In this document: in pieces, positions 1 to 7,563 of the stretch | How positions within the stretch are numbered: the stretch's first letter is position 1 | Layout of the letters: each line of letters begins with the position of its first letter | Source of the DNA: a virus | IMG/VR virus record: IMGVR_UViG_3300021364_000055 | Location: 1 to 40,848 of that record | Length of the DNA: 40,848 bases | Strand: one strand, 5' to 3' | The notes under the pieces: generated by a model | The model's input: only the letters and a program-made list of their open reading frames with translations | Databases searched by the model: none | What the model was told of the DNA's origin: nothing | Program-made: the position numbers and the translations under genes

Positions 1-28
1 TAAAATAGGGCTAAGCGTTGCCAGATCC

Positions 29-199
29 ATGCCTAAGAAACGCGGCCTATACGCAAACATTCAAGCAAAGCGTAAGCGCATCGCTGCTGGATCTGGCGAA
101 AAGATGCGCAAACCTGGAGCTAAGGGCGCTCCAAGCGCCCAAAACTTCAAGGACGCCGCCAAAACCGCCAAGAAGCGCAAGCCCAAAGGTAAGAAGTAA
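29..199 (+). CDS. Small lysine/arginine-rich protein, 56 aa
   Basis: A short ORF begins with ATG at 29 (MPKKRGLYANIQAKRKRI) and ends in KPKGKK. Its TAA overlaps the ATG of the next gene (TAATG at 197-201), a typical phage translational coupling. Roughly a third of the residues are Lys or Arg and there is no membrane segment, so it is probably a soluble nucleic-acid- or virion-associated protein. I recall similar tiny basic proteins with a GLYANI..KRKRI..GSGEKMR pattern in marine cyanophages, which supports it being real, but the function is unknown. Its place just before the portal suggests a virion or packaging role (inference). Confidence 0.75.
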   Translation: MPKKRGLYANIQAKRKRIAAGSGEKMRKPGAKGAPSAQNFKDAAKTAKKRKPKGKK

Positions 200-549
200 T
201 GGCAATAGTCAACGTCACCGACACCAAGCGATACACCAACGTCGTTGAATACACGGGTGGCACGATGACCGCCGTGGACGACGAGATGCGTATCCACGCG
301 CACGCGTCAGAGTTCACTTTCGCCGTGGAAGTTACTGGTTCGGCGAACTTCAAGCTCGCTTTCGAGGCGAGCTTCAACGGCGGCACCAGCTGGTACGAAA
401 TCGACACCAGCAAAACCATTAACGAAGCAGGCGAATACGTGTACTACTACAGCGGTAAAAGCACCTCAACTATCCGCTGCCGCATCGGACAAATCACAAG
501 TGGCACGCCAAGCGTTGTGCCGCACATCGCAGTCACGTTTAACGGCTAA
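199..549 (+). CDS. Hypothetical virion-module protein, 116 aa
   Basis: The ATG at 199 overlaps the stop of the preceding small gene. The protein is rich in Thr, Val and aromatic residues with alternating hydrophobic stretches, suggesting an all-beta sandwich, and has no signal peptide or coiled coil. Features such as NGGTSWYEIDTS and a C-terminal HIAVTFNG strand resemble small decoration or head-fibre-like proteins, but I cannot assign it to a family. Its position immediately before the portal makes a structural role plausible. It could equally be a capsid decoration, a packaging accessory or a non-virion protein. Confidence 0.7.
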   Translation: MAIVNVTDTKRYTNVVEYTGGTMTAVDDEMRIHAHASEFTFAVEVTGSANFKLAFEASFNGGTSWYEIDTSKTINEAGEYVYYYSGKSTSTIRCRIGQITSGTPSVVPHIAVTFNG

Positions 550-586
550 AGATCTGTCAAAATAAAACTAAAGTAGGCAACTGACC

Positions 587-2008
587 GTGGTTTACAGCGC
601 AAACGTCCCACCCACTGGCGCTTCGGTCAGCGAGTCACCTTTTGTCCGCGATTTAGATGTAATCGCAATGATGGCGGACTGGGAAATTATGGCCGCAGTT
701 ACACGCGGCACCAATTACATCCGTGACTTGTGCGAAAAATACTTGCCACAAGAACCGCGTGAGGACGATACGGCATACGAAACCCGAGTAGATCGCTCAG
801 TTTTATCTCCTTACACAAGCCGCCTAATTGAAACTGCCGCCGGAGCAATTCTTCGCAAACCAATCCATATTGAAGGCGATGATTATTGGCTTGAGCTAAG
901 CGAAAACATCGACGGCCTTGGCTCAAACATCAATGAGTATGCACGCCGCGCGCTAGTCAGCAGCCTTACCTACGGCCACAGCGCCGTACTTGTTGACTAC
1001 CCCGCTGCAACAGCCGCCCGAAATTTGGCGGAAGAGCGTGCAATGGGCCGCCGCCCTTATTTCGTGCATGTTGACGCCCCACAAATCTGGGGATGGCGGC
1101 AAGCTGATTACACGATGCCCGGCAGCCCCCTTACCCAAATTCGAATTCACGAGTACGTCACCCGTCCTCTGAATGACTTTGGTGAGGAGCAAGTCGAGCA
1201 AATGCGGGTCATCTACCCAGGCCGTTATGACTTGTACACGTTGGGCGAAGACATCGTCGAATTTTCCCAAACCGGGGGCTTCAGCCTGGATGAAATTCCA
1301 GTGGTGCCCATTTACAGCAACCGCCGGGGCATGTTGCGCTCTCAACCGCCGCTGCTCGACATCGCCAACCTCAACATCACGCACTACCAACGCCAAGCCG
1401 ACCTAATCCACGCGCTCCACATCGCCGCAATGCCGACTTTGGTGCTGGAAGGCTGGGATGATGCGCTTAGCCCGGCATCAATGGGCGTGAACTACGCAAT
1501 TGCGATGACGCCTGGCAACAAAGCGTATTACGTGCAGGCTGACGCCACCAGTTTTGGCGCACAAATGGAAGAGTTGCAGTCTCTAGAGGGGCAGATGTCC
1601 ACATTGGGCGTCACCAAGCTCTTCGGGCAAAAATTTGTCGCTGAATCTGCAGAAGCCAAGCGCATTGACCAAGCACAAGGCAACTCTGTGTTGTCCATCA
1701 TTAGTCAAGAGTTGGAAAGTGCTCTGAAACAGGCATTTGAGCTTGCAGCCAAGTACGTGGGCATCGAACCACCGGAAGTACGCATTGACCGCGATTTTGA
1801 CTACTACCGTTTGATCGGCCAAGACATTTCGGTGCTTTCAGAACTGAACAGCAACGGCAAAATTACCGATGAAATGCTGCTTGAGATTCTGCGTCGTGGC
1901 GAAATCCTGCCTGACGACACAAACATCCAAGAAGAAGCCGCTAAAGTAGTACAACCAGAACCTGAACCTGTTGCACCTGTTGTAGTTAATGAGAACCCTG
2001 TAGACTAA
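587..2008 (+). CDS. Portal protein (DUF4055-like)
   Basis: This 473-residue protein has the length and layout of DUF4055-type phage portal proteins, which form the dodecameric ring at the capsid vertex through which DNA is packaged and ejected. Family-like segments include the YIRDLCEKYLPQ region near the N-terminus, SLTYGHSAVLVDYP around residue 130, and the helical domain with KLFGQKFVAESAEAKRIDQA around 340-360. The C-terminus is an acidic, proline-rich tail (PEPEPVAPVV). The start is a GTG at 587; an AAAGTAGG stretch just upstream may act as ribosome binding site. The scaffold and capsid genes follow directly, as expected. Confidence 0.88.
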   Translation: MVYSANVPPTGASVSESPFVRDLDVIAMMADWEIMAAVTRGTNYIRDLCEKYLPQEPREDDTAYETRVDRSVLSPYTSRLIETAAGAILRKPIHIEGDDYWLELSENIDGLGSNINEYARRALVSSLTYGHSAVLVDYPAATAARNLAEERAMGRRPYFVHVDAPQIWGWRQADYTMPGSPLTQIRIHEYVTRPLNDFGEEQVEQMRVIYPGRYDLYTLGEDIVEFSQTGGFSLDEIPVVPIYSNRRGMLRSQPPLLDIANLNITHYQRQADLIHALHIAAMPTLVLEGWDDALSPASMGVNYAIAMTPGNKAYYVQADATSFGAQMEELQSLEGQMSTLGVTKLFGQKFVAESAEAKRIDQAQGNSVLSIISQELESALKQAFELAAKYVGIEPPEVRIDRDFDYYRLIGQDISVLSELNSNGKITDEMLLEILRRGEILPDDTNIQEEAAKVVQPEPEPVAPVVVNENPVD

Positions 2009-2031
2009 TACTGTTTAACTAACATTTTCCT

Positions 2032-2736
2032 GTGGCCGAAGAACAGCAAGCAAATTCTCCTGTGGAGAGTGCAGCTGATCAGCCTGTGGCTGACACCAAC
2101 AACCTTCTGCTTCAGCTCGACGCGCTCAAAGCAAAAAACGCCGAGCTAATTAGCGAACGTCGTAAAGACAAAGAGAACCGCGACAAGCTCCAGCAGCAAC
2201 TGAGTGAGATTGAGTCCGCAAAGAAACAAGCGGAAGAAGCACGCTTGGCTGAATCCGGCGAGTACAAAACGCTGTGGGACGACGCTCAAACTACAATCTC
2301 CTCGCTAAAAGCAAGTCTGGCCGAAAAAGAAACCGAAGTAGAGCAAATTAAGCAAGGGTATTCGAAAGAACAATTACGTTCAAATATGCTCTCCCAGTTA
2401 TCAACGGCTGGTGCGCTTGCACCTGATCAGCTGTATCGTTTACTAGAGGACACTCTTCGCAGCAAAGACGGTCAGCCTGTGGCTGTTGTCGGCGGCGTCG
2501 AGACTCCGGTGGCGGAATACGTCGCCAACCTGAAAAATCCCGGCAGCGGTTACGAGCACCATTTTGCAGCTAGTAACACTGCCGGAATGGGTGTTACGGG
2601 CAGTGCCCGCGCCACCTCCCTTCCCGGCCAATCCAACCCGTGGTTGAAAGACAGCTTTAACATCACCGAGCAAATGATTCTTCTTGCTAAGGATCCAGAC
2701 AAAGCTCGAATTCTTAAAGCTGAAGCCGGGAAATAA
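2032..2736 (+). CDS. Capsid scaffold-like protein
   Basis: This 234-residue protein starts with GTG at 2032. A disordered acidic N-terminus is followed by a long heptad-rich coiled coil (about residues 25-120, rich in Lys, Glu, Gln and Ala) and a compact C-terminal part with SNPWLKDSFNITEQ and KDPDKARILK. Coiled-coil proteins of this size between portal and major capsid genes are usually scaffolding proteins that guide procapsid assembly and then leave or are cleaved. The SNPW..FN(I/L)T C-terminal signature also occurs in other phage scaffolds I recall. No protease domain is visible, so a separate maturation protease would be elsewhere or not needed. Confidence 0.78.
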   Translation: MAEEQQANSPVESAADQPVADTNNLLLQLDALKAKNAELISERRKDKENRDKLQQQLSEIESAKKQAEEARLAESGEYKTLWDDAQTTISSLKASLAEKETEVEQIKQGYSKEQLRSNMLSQLSTAGALAPDQLYRLLEDTLRSKDGQPVAVVGGVETPVAEYVANLKNPGSGYEHHFAASNTAGMGVTGSARATSLPGQSNPWLKDSFNITEQMILLAKDPDKARILKAEAGK

Positions 2737-2781
2737 GTCCTAGTGGGACTAAACCCGTAAACCCGTTTTTAGGAGCCCATC
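2736..2781 (+). promoter_or_regulatory. Leader of the capsid gene: short hairpin, direct repeat, strong RBS
   Basis: AGTCC (2736-2740) can pair with GGACT (2746-2750). An AAACCCGT direct repeat follows, then TTTTTAGGAG, a good Shine-Dalgarno sequence seven bases before the capsid ATG at 2782. The strong RBS fits a very highly expressed capsid gene. The weak hairpin may stabilise the message or partly terminate; I cannot tell which. Confidence 0.45.
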
Positions 2782-3891
2782 ATGGCTGCCATCTCTGAAA
2801 ATTATTCCGGCGGAACATTTCTGTCGGATCTCGTCACGCGCCCCGAATTCCTTCAGTACACCTCTGAAGGTATTTTTGAGCAATCCAAGTGGGTGCAAAG
2901 CGGCATCATCCAGCGCAACGGTGCCCTGGATGCCCGTGCCGGTGGTACTCGCGTGCGCGTGCCGTTCCATGACCCCATCAACCCCGGTGAGGAGCAAATC
3001 CTCAGCAACGCCACTTGGGGCACCTCTGGCGCTGGTTACTTGACTCCTCAAGGCACCACGGCAGACGAGCAGATCATGACGATTCTGCACCGTGGCTTCA
3101 GCTACGCCGCTGATGACCTCAGCAAGCTTGGCTCCGGCGCTGACCCCCTCGCCCATGTGCGTAATCAGCTGACCGCCGCCATCAACAAGCTGAAGACTTC
3201 CACCCTGAAGTCCCACCTGCTGGGTCTGTTTGGTGGCATCACCGCTGCTGGCGTCCTTGGCGCTAACCAGTACGACGCATCAGTGGCTGGCACTACTGCC
3301 ACCGAAGCCAACTATCTGAGCGTTGGCAACGTGATGCAGGCCAAAAACCTGCTGGGTGAGCGTGGTGAAGAGATCGACACCATCGCAATGCACTCCGCTG
3401 TTGCTTATTACCTGCAACAAATCGGAATGCTGACCTTCAGCACCTCCGCACTGGCCGCTTCTGGCGCAGTGACCTGGGGCGCTGGTGGTGTTGGCGTCAC
3501 CCAACCCGAAGTTGCAACCTTCGCAGGTCTGCGCGTCGTTATCGACGACCAGCTGAGCTTCCTGGCTGGCGGTACTGCCACCCATGTGGTGAAGTACCCC
3601 ATCTACATGTTCAAGTCTGGCGTTGTTTCCGAGGGCATCCAACAGGATCTGCGCCTCGCCGCCGACCGCAACATCCTGTCCATGCAGGACGTGCTGGCTG
3701 TGGACTACCACTACGGTTTCCACATCACCGGCACCAAGTGGGCCGCCGCTGGCGACAACCCCACCAACGCTGCAACCACCGGCAACCTTGCCGATACCAG
3801 CAGCTGGAACTTGGTGTTTTCAACCACCAAGATGGTGCCCATCGTGCGCCTGCTGGTCAACACCCCGTTCGACACCACCGCTTATTCCTGA
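2782..3891 (+). CDS. Major capsid protein
   Basis: This 369-residue protein lies directly after the scaffold, has a strong RBS, and shows the codon polish (mostly C or G third positions) of the most expressed phage gene. It contains NYSGGTFLSDLVTRPEF near the N-terminus, a GGTRVRVPFHDP stretch, and a long central domain rich in Ala and Gly. It ends with surface-like Thr/Ser-rich sequence. These match the coat proteins found after portal and scaffold in siphoviruses (HK97-type fold expected, inferred from context). A Rho-independent terminator follows immediately, consistent with a strongly expressed, separately terminated transcript. Confidence 0.86.
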   Translation: MAAISENYSGGTFLSDLVTRPEFLQYTSEGIFEQSKWVQSGIIQRNGALDARAGGTRVRVPFHDPINPGEEQILSNATWGTSGAGYLTPQGTTADEQIMTILHRGFSYAADDLSKLGSGADPLAHVRNQLTAAINKLKTSTLKSHLLGLFGGITAAGVLGANQYDASVAGTTATEANYLSVGNVMQAKNLLGERGEEIDTIAMHSAVAYYLQQIGMLTFSTSALAASGAVTWGAGGVGVTQPEVATFAGLRVVIDDQLSFLAGGTATHVVKYPIYMFKSGVVSEGIQQDLRLAADRNILSMQDVLAVDYHYGFHITGTKWAAAGDNPTNAATTGNLADTSSWNLVFSTTKMVPIVRLLVNTPFDTTAYS

Positions 3892-3918
3892 TAAGCTGCA
3901 CTTGGTATTGGACGATCG

Positions 3919-3940
3919 GCCCCCGAAAGGGGGCTTTTTT
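3919..3940 (+). terminator. Rho-independent terminator after the capsid gene
   Basis: A perfect 6-bp GC stem, GCCCCC (3919-3924) and GGGGGC (3929-3934), with a GAAA tetraloop is followed by six T residues (3935-3940). It ends the capsid transcript on the plus strand and sits between the convergent capsid and HTH genes. Confidence 0.93.
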
Positions 3941-3945
3941 GTGCC

Positions 3946-4230
3946 TTACAGCAAGCCAAGGCGCATTTGTTCTTGGCGATTAAAGACTTCTTCAGTTCGC
4001 GCCACCATTTTGTAAGACCTCAGCACAAGCTGATTAACGATGGTGTAGCTGAGCTTAAGTTCAGCGGCGATAACCGGCACAGTTTTGCCGCCATCGCGCA
4101 TTTTCTTAACTTCCTTGACGACATCCGCAAACTTCCGTGGCTTTTCCGCCTTCGGCTCCTCCACTTTCTTTAGGCTAGTACCCGAGACTTCGCTTTTACG
4201 AACCGGCATGGATTTGGTGCGGCTTTTCAT
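3946..4230 (-). CDS. Small HTH-type DNA-binding protein on the opposite strand of the head module
   Basis: This 94-residue protein has a basic N-terminus (KSRTKSMPVRK), a KPRKFADVVKEVKKMRDGGKT helix and a helix-turn-helix-like segment, VPVIAAELKLSYTIVNQLV, at about residues 52-70. It probably binds DNA. It is the only leftward gene in the head module and is convergent with the capsid gene across the terminator. Upstream of its ATG at 4230, TTTGTACTATCC on the minus strand resembles the TGTACTA motif found before early leftward genes, suggesting its own promoter. It could be a repressor, an early regulator or a moron-type insertion. An internal Met at residue 8 is an alternative start. Confidence 0.68.
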   Translation of the reverse strand: MKSRTKSMPVRKSEVSGTSLKKVEEPKAEKPRKFADVVKEVKKMRDGGKTVPVIAAELKLSYTIVNQLVLRSYKMVARTEEVFNRQEQMRLGLL

Positions 4231-4255
4231 TACTCAGGATAGTACAAAGAAATTT

Positions 4256-4390
4256 ATGGACATTCCTGCAAACACAATCAGCGAAACACAGGCACAAATC
4301 GAACTAAACGGCGGCACGGTTTACCACGCTTGTGTATTACCTAAACCAAGACGACGTACCAGAGCTAAACTCAGACAAAGGTGGTATTAA
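4256..4390 (+). CDS. Small ORF of uncertain frame, 44 aa, possibly frameshifted
   Basis: ATG at 4256 gives MDIPANTISETQAQIELNGG and then TVYHAC, followed by an Arg-rich end (KPRRRTRAKLRQRWY) that looks like out-of-frame translation. In the +1 frame from 4332 the same DNA reads VYYLNQDDVPELNSDKGG, which looks far more like natural protein and runs to a TGA at 4446-4448. The true gene may therefore be a fusion of the two frames, through a +1 frameshift or a one-base indel, or two tiny ORFs. It lies divergently from the HTH gene and just before the head-tail adaptor gene. Function unknown. Confidence 0.4.
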   Translation: MDIPANTISETQAQIELNGGTVYHACVLPKPRRRTRAKLRQRWY

Positions 4391-4393
4391 ACC

Positions 4394-4924
4394 GTGGCCG
4401 CAACAATTGACGCCACTCTTCAAGGAGCATCAGCCAACAGCTATGTGACGCTGGCTGAGGCAAACGCATATTTTGAGACAACACCTGACGATTCGACGTG
4501 GGTAAATAAAACAGACGACCAAAAAAATCGTGCAATTATTTCCGCGACTCGTTTTATTGATGATTTTGAGTTTTACGGAGACCGCTGCACTACCACCCAA
4601 GCGCTCAAATGGCCTCGCGACAACTACACAGTCGATGGCATCAAACTTGAGTGCACGCTTATCCCAGACGAAGTAAAAGTCGGCACTTTTGAACTGGCTC
4701 GTGCTCTTGCCAACAACCCAGACGCTCTAACCGGCAGCAAAGGCACTGACGGCACCTACGAAGAGGTCAAACTTGGCGACCTCGAAGTCAAGTACAACAC
4801 CATGTCCCAAAACCCCGGCATGGTAAACACCATTCTCGACGTATTTCCTTGGGTTGCCACCTACATCGGCCCCTACACAATGGCGGGTGCCAGCAGCCGC
4901 ATGATAAAGCTGGAGCGCGGCTGA
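4394..4924 (+). CDS. Head-tail adaptor-like protein (DnaT-like family)
   Basis: This 176-residue protein begins with GTG at 4394 (AAAGGTGG upstream as RBS) and has the layout ASANSYVTLAEANAYFET, then RAIISATRFIDDFEFYGDR, then ALKWPRD, then IPDEVKVGTFELA. This is the head-completion family often labelled DnaT-like ssDNA-binding in phage annotations. In head-neck modules such proteins act as the first adaptor below the portal; the DnaT label reflects distant similarity and should not be read as a replication role. It sits directly upstream of the head closure, neck and tail-terminator genes, which agrees with the adaptor role. Confidence 0.78.
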   Translation: MAATIDATLQGASANSYVTLAEANAYFETTPDDSTWVNKTDDQKNRAIISATRFIDDFEFYGDRCTTTQALKWPRDNYTVDGIKLECTLIPDEVKVGTFELARALANNPDALTGSKGTDGTYEEVKLGDLEVKYNTMSQNPGMVNTILDVFPWVATYIGPYTMAGASSRMIKLERG

Positions 4925-4925
4925 A

Positions 4926-5303
4926 ATGGCACTAATTGACGACGTTTTTGGCGGCATCCCAGCGCAAATCATGGCTGACTGGGGCCAAGACATTACGTAC
5001 ATCAAAACCAGCCTGCCCAGCAACTACAACCCAACGACTGGGACGGTTTATCAGTCCCAGACCGAAGTGACTGTGAAAGCAGTCATCACAAACGTAAACC
5101 CAAGCGAGTACGAGGGTCTGTACCAGACAACCGACTTGAAGGTAATTTTTGGTGCGGCAGAACTTGGGGATTACTACCCAACGCAAGCTGACCGCATCCA
5201 GTACACGCAAGCAGGCGAAACCCGCGAAGCCAAACTGATTAACATCAACAGCAAGCGCGGTGCCGAGCCAGTGCTGCACACCGTCATTGCGAGGCCCCAG
5301 TAA
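4926..5303 (+). CDS. Head closure (stopper)-like protein
   Basis: This 125-residue protein follows the adaptor after one base and ends in an overlap with the next ATG. It is beta-rich with no coiled coil: an N-terminal FGGIPAQIMADWGQDITYIK segment, then a TDLKVIFGAAELGDYYPTQADRIQY core and a terminal HTVIARPQ strand. Size, predicted all-beta character and position (adaptor, closure, neck, tail terminator) match siphovirus head-closure proteins, which seal the connector after packaging. The call rests mainly on synteny. Confidence 0.66.
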   Translation: MALIDDVFGGIPAQIMADWGQDITYIKTSLPSNYNPTTGTVYQSQTEVTVKAVITNVNPSEYEGLYQTTDLKVIFGAAELGDYYPTQADRIQYTQAGETREAKLININSKRGAEPVLHTVIARPQ

Positions 5304-5854
5304 TGGCAAAAAACGGTTTCGACGAGCTTGCTAGGTGGGCCGATAGAGCGGCTGTAAATTTGCTGTACAAAGGCAGAGCTAAAGCAGCAGAAGCTGTAAT
5401 TTCAGATTTACAAGAAATAGGCCCCCGTTGGAGTGGCAGATTTTCTAATTCTTGGCGTATAAGCACCCCAACCGGAACCCAAAGCGGTGGTTCTGGTCAG
5501 AAAGGAAATCCTGTTCCAGTAAAAGCACCCAGTTTGACTGGAGCAGATGTGCGAACTAAACTTCTTGGTTCTCCTTTTAAAATTGATAACACAGCAAGTT
5601 ATGCAGGAGTTGCGACAGATAAAGAGACAGGAAAATTTGAAAACCCAAAAGAAAAACCTTTAAAAGAAATTTCTTACGGAGACAGAAAAGAAGGAATTCG
5701 TGGTGAGCCATACCCAAATCCCGGTAGTCCTGGGGTCTCTGGCCCTAACCGAGCAACAGCTCCTTTGGATTGGTTCAGCACTTATGTAGATGGTGGTGCA
5801 TTAGATAAAACGGTAGAAAAGGCTATGGGTAAAGCAGAAAAAGGTTTTAAATGA
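5303..5854 (+). CDS. Neck protein, HK97 gp10-like
   Basis: This 183-residue protein begins with FDELARWADRAAVNLLYKGR and contains AAEAVISDLQEIGPRWSGRFSNSW, the amphipathic-helix plus W(S/T)G.(F/L)..SW arrangement common in gp10-like neck or tail-completion proteins that join head and tail. The rest is Gly/Pro/Lys-rich and probably loops around the connector. The DNA is noticeably richer in A and T than its neighbours, with AGA codons for Arg and more A/T-ending codons, suggesting a module acquired by recombination. It overlaps the next gene by four bases (ATGA). Confidence 0.66.
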   Translation: MAKNGFDELARWADRAAVNLLYKGRAKAAEAVISDLQEIGPRWSGRFSNSWRISTPTGTQSGGSGQKGNPVPVKAPSLTGADVRTKLLGSPFKIDNTASYAGVATDKETGKFENPKEKPLKEISYGDRKEGIRGEPYPNPGSPGVSGPNRATAPLDWFSTYVDGGALDKTVEKAMGKAEKGFK

Positions 5855-6282
5855 ATTACCAAGCCATTCGCGCCGCTATCGAAAACCCGCTGCTGACGGC
5901 GTTTAATAACCTGACACCGTCAGTACCGGTTTACTTCGACAACATTACGGCCGTACCACCAAACACCACTACTGAGTACGTCCGTGTCAATGTGACCTTT
6001 GGGATTACCAATGAAGCAACACTAACTAGCAGCGTAGATTTTGCCCGTGGCGCGGTGGTTATCCGCGTTTTTACGGAAAAAGGTCGCGGCCCTGCGCGTA
6101 ATCAAACGCTTCTAACTACTGCGGTTGACGTTTTAGAGACATTGAACAACACAGCAAAAACAAACACTGGTGTATTTTTTCGTGTAGGCGATATTGAAGG
6201 CCCAACATTTTCCGCCGACGAAAATTCGCCACATTTTATGGGTCGTATTGAGACGGGCTATAAGGCGACCGTATTAAGTTAA
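5851..6282 (+). CDS. Tail terminator-like protein (DUF4128-like)
   Basis: This 143-residue protein starts in an ATGA overlap at 5851. The N-terminal helix (YQAIRAAIENPLLTAFN), the ensuing VPVYFDNI, the YVRVNVTFG strand and the R..VVIRVFTEKGRG segment are typical of siphovirus tail-terminator proteins (gpU/DUF4128 group). These cap the growing tail tube, fix its length and make the head-joining surface. It is immediately followed by the major tail protein gene, as expected. Confidence 0.75.
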   Translation: MNYQAIRAAIENPLLTAFNNLTPSVPVYFDNITAVPPNTTTEYVRVNVTFGITNEATLTSSVDFARGAVVIRVFTEKGRGPARNQTLLTTAVDVLETLNNTAKTNTGVFFRVGDIEGPTFSADENSPHFMGRIETGYKATVLS

Positions 6283-6307
6283 TAACAAGAGCTATCCTGT
6301 AAGAAGC

Positions 6308-6320
6308 CGGGCAGTGCCCG
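6308..6320 (+). promoter_or_regulatory. Hairpin in the leader of the major tail protein gene
   Basis: CGGGC (6308-6312) pairs with GCCCG (6316-6320) around an AGT loop and is followed by CAG and an A/T-rich stretch before the ATG at 6349. A related CGGGC...GCCCGCAG hairpin precedes the SSB-like gene at 40098-40117. It is probably an mRNA 5' structure; no T-run follows, so it is not a terminator. Confidence 0.4.
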
Positions 6321-6348
6321 CAGAAAACCTTTATTCTTCGGTGCTTCC

Positions 6349-7119
6349 ATGGCCGCTACCGTTCTGTCCGGCACTTCAGGTGCCCTGTATTACAAACCTG
6401 CTGGCACTTTGGGCCAGTTTGATTCCACTGGTGTGAATACCACCAGCGATGAAATCACCGTCGCACCTTTCCTGAACTTCAAGGTTGGTGATCCCGTCGT
6501 CTTTAGTGTTGTCGATACCACTGACGGCAGCGCCGGAACCGGCACTCTGCCTGCTGGCATCACTACAGCAACGACTTATTACGTCATTGCTTACGCCAAC
6601 ACGACCGGTGTAATGCAAGTGTCTGCCACCTCCGGTGGTGCGACCATCACGATCACCGACACCGGTACTGTTTCAGCGCCCAACAAGTTCCAAGTTGAGT
6701 ACGCAGCGTTTGCTTCAGTGGCGCAAGTACGTGAGTGGAGCTTCGAAATTACTCGTGACGAAATTGACGTTACCACCATTGGTAATGCCCCTGGTCAGTA
6801 CGTTCCCTTCCGTACCTTCATCGCAGGCTTTGCGGATGGTTCAGGAAGCGCAACAGTGTACTTCACTGACACCGACGACACCCTAGGCAACCGGATGGTT
6901 GAGGACGTGGTGCTGCGTATCCAAACTGGCGCAAAATTCAAGCTCTACACCGACCAAGTGTTCACCAGTGGCACGCTGGATGAAACCCTGAGCCGTTCCA
7001 TCGAGTTTGAAGCCAACCTGACTTCTGCAAACCTGGCTATCAACCCTGACGACGCACAGGCCGTGGAAATCAACTTCCGCCCAACCACCACCCCGACTTT
7101 CGACTTCGCTAAGTCCTGA
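6349..7119 (+). CDS. Major tail (tube) protein
   Basis: This 256-residue protein is almost entirely beta-strand and loop, rich in Thr, Ala, Gly and Val. Its codon usage is as polished as that of the capsid gene, and its own terminator follows. The C-terminal half (VREWSFEITRDEIDVTTIGN, then ETLSRSIEFEANL) is typical of siphovirus tail-tube subunits, where W.(I/F)..t...i..t.l is a common pattern. The N-terminal 100 residues (GTGTLPAGITTATTYYVIAY) look like an inserted Ig-like surface domain. It should form hexameric rings around the tape measure protein. Tail terminator upstream and tail chaperones downstream confirm the assignment. Confidence 0.85.
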   Translation: MAATVLSGTSGALYYKPAGTLGQFDSTGVNTTSDEITVAPFLNFKVGDPVVFSVVDTTDGSAGTGTLPAGITTATTYYVIAYANTTGVMQVSATSGGATITITDTGTVSAPNKFQVEYAAFASVAQVREWSFEITRDEIDVTTIGNAPGQYVPFRTFIAGFADGSGSATVYFTDTDDTLGNRMVEDVVLRIQTGAKFKLYTDQVFTSGTLDETLSRSIEFEANLTSANLAINPDDAQAVEINFRPTTTPTFDFAKS

Positions 7120-7146
7120 TACTTTAGAATCAAAGTAAGGGTGCTG

Positions 7147-7172
7147 ACCCCGGTTATCCGCCGGGGTTTTTT
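7147..7172 (+). terminator. Rho-independent terminator after the major tail protein
   Basis: ACCCCGG (7147-7153) pairs with CCGGGGT (7161-7167), enclosing a 7-base loop and followed by a run of T to 7172. It ends the tail tube transcript. A GCTACATTAGAC motif (7185-7196) follows and may belong to the next transcription start. Confidence 0.92.
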
Positions 7173-7215
7173 CATGGCTAGTCCGCTACATTAGACGCAT
7201 ACATCTGTAATTCAA

Positions 7216-7563
7216 ATGCCCGCCAGCAATCTGCGTGCAATCGACAAACTGCGTAAGGCAGCCAATCTCGAACCAGTCAAAAAAGAAATTGAGTTGTCTG
7301 ATGGGACGATGTTTGAGATGTACGTGACGCCACTGACGATGGCCGAGCGTGAGCGTGCTCAACGCAACGCTAAGTCTGACGACGCCAACGCATTTGCACT
7401 ACAACTTTTGATTTCTAAAGCACAGGATGCAAACGGCCAAAAGCTGTTCAGCGCAGGCGAAATTGACGTTTTGAAAAATGAAGTCAAGGACAAAGATTTG
7501 CAAGCACTGATGCTGGGAATCCTGACCGACGACGAAGCCGTTGAAATGGACCCAAACTCCTAA
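7216..7563 (+). CDS. Tail assembly chaperone, short (G-type) product
   Basis: This 115-residue protein lies between the major tail protein and the tape measure, where lambda has gene G. It is a small, acidic, mostly helical protein (LRAIDKLRKAANLEPVKKEIELSDG, then PLTMAERERAQRNAK, then a helical C-terminal part ending AVEMDPNS). G-type chaperones bind the tape measure and prevent premature tube polymerisation. Its last codons contain a CCCAAAC slip site, so a minority of ribosomes should continue into the -1 frame to make the longer G-T product. Confidence 0.85.
   Translation: MPASNLRAIDKLRKAANLEPVKKEIELSDGTMFEMYVTPLTMAERERAQRNAKSDDANAFALQLLISKAQDANGQKLFSAGEIDVLKNEVKDKDLQALMLGILTDDEAVEMDPNS

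Noticed and set aside
4394-4924. Replication role suggested by the DnaT-like label
   Set aside because: The gene lies in the head-neck module between capsid and closure genes; the family in phages behaves as a head-tail adaptor.
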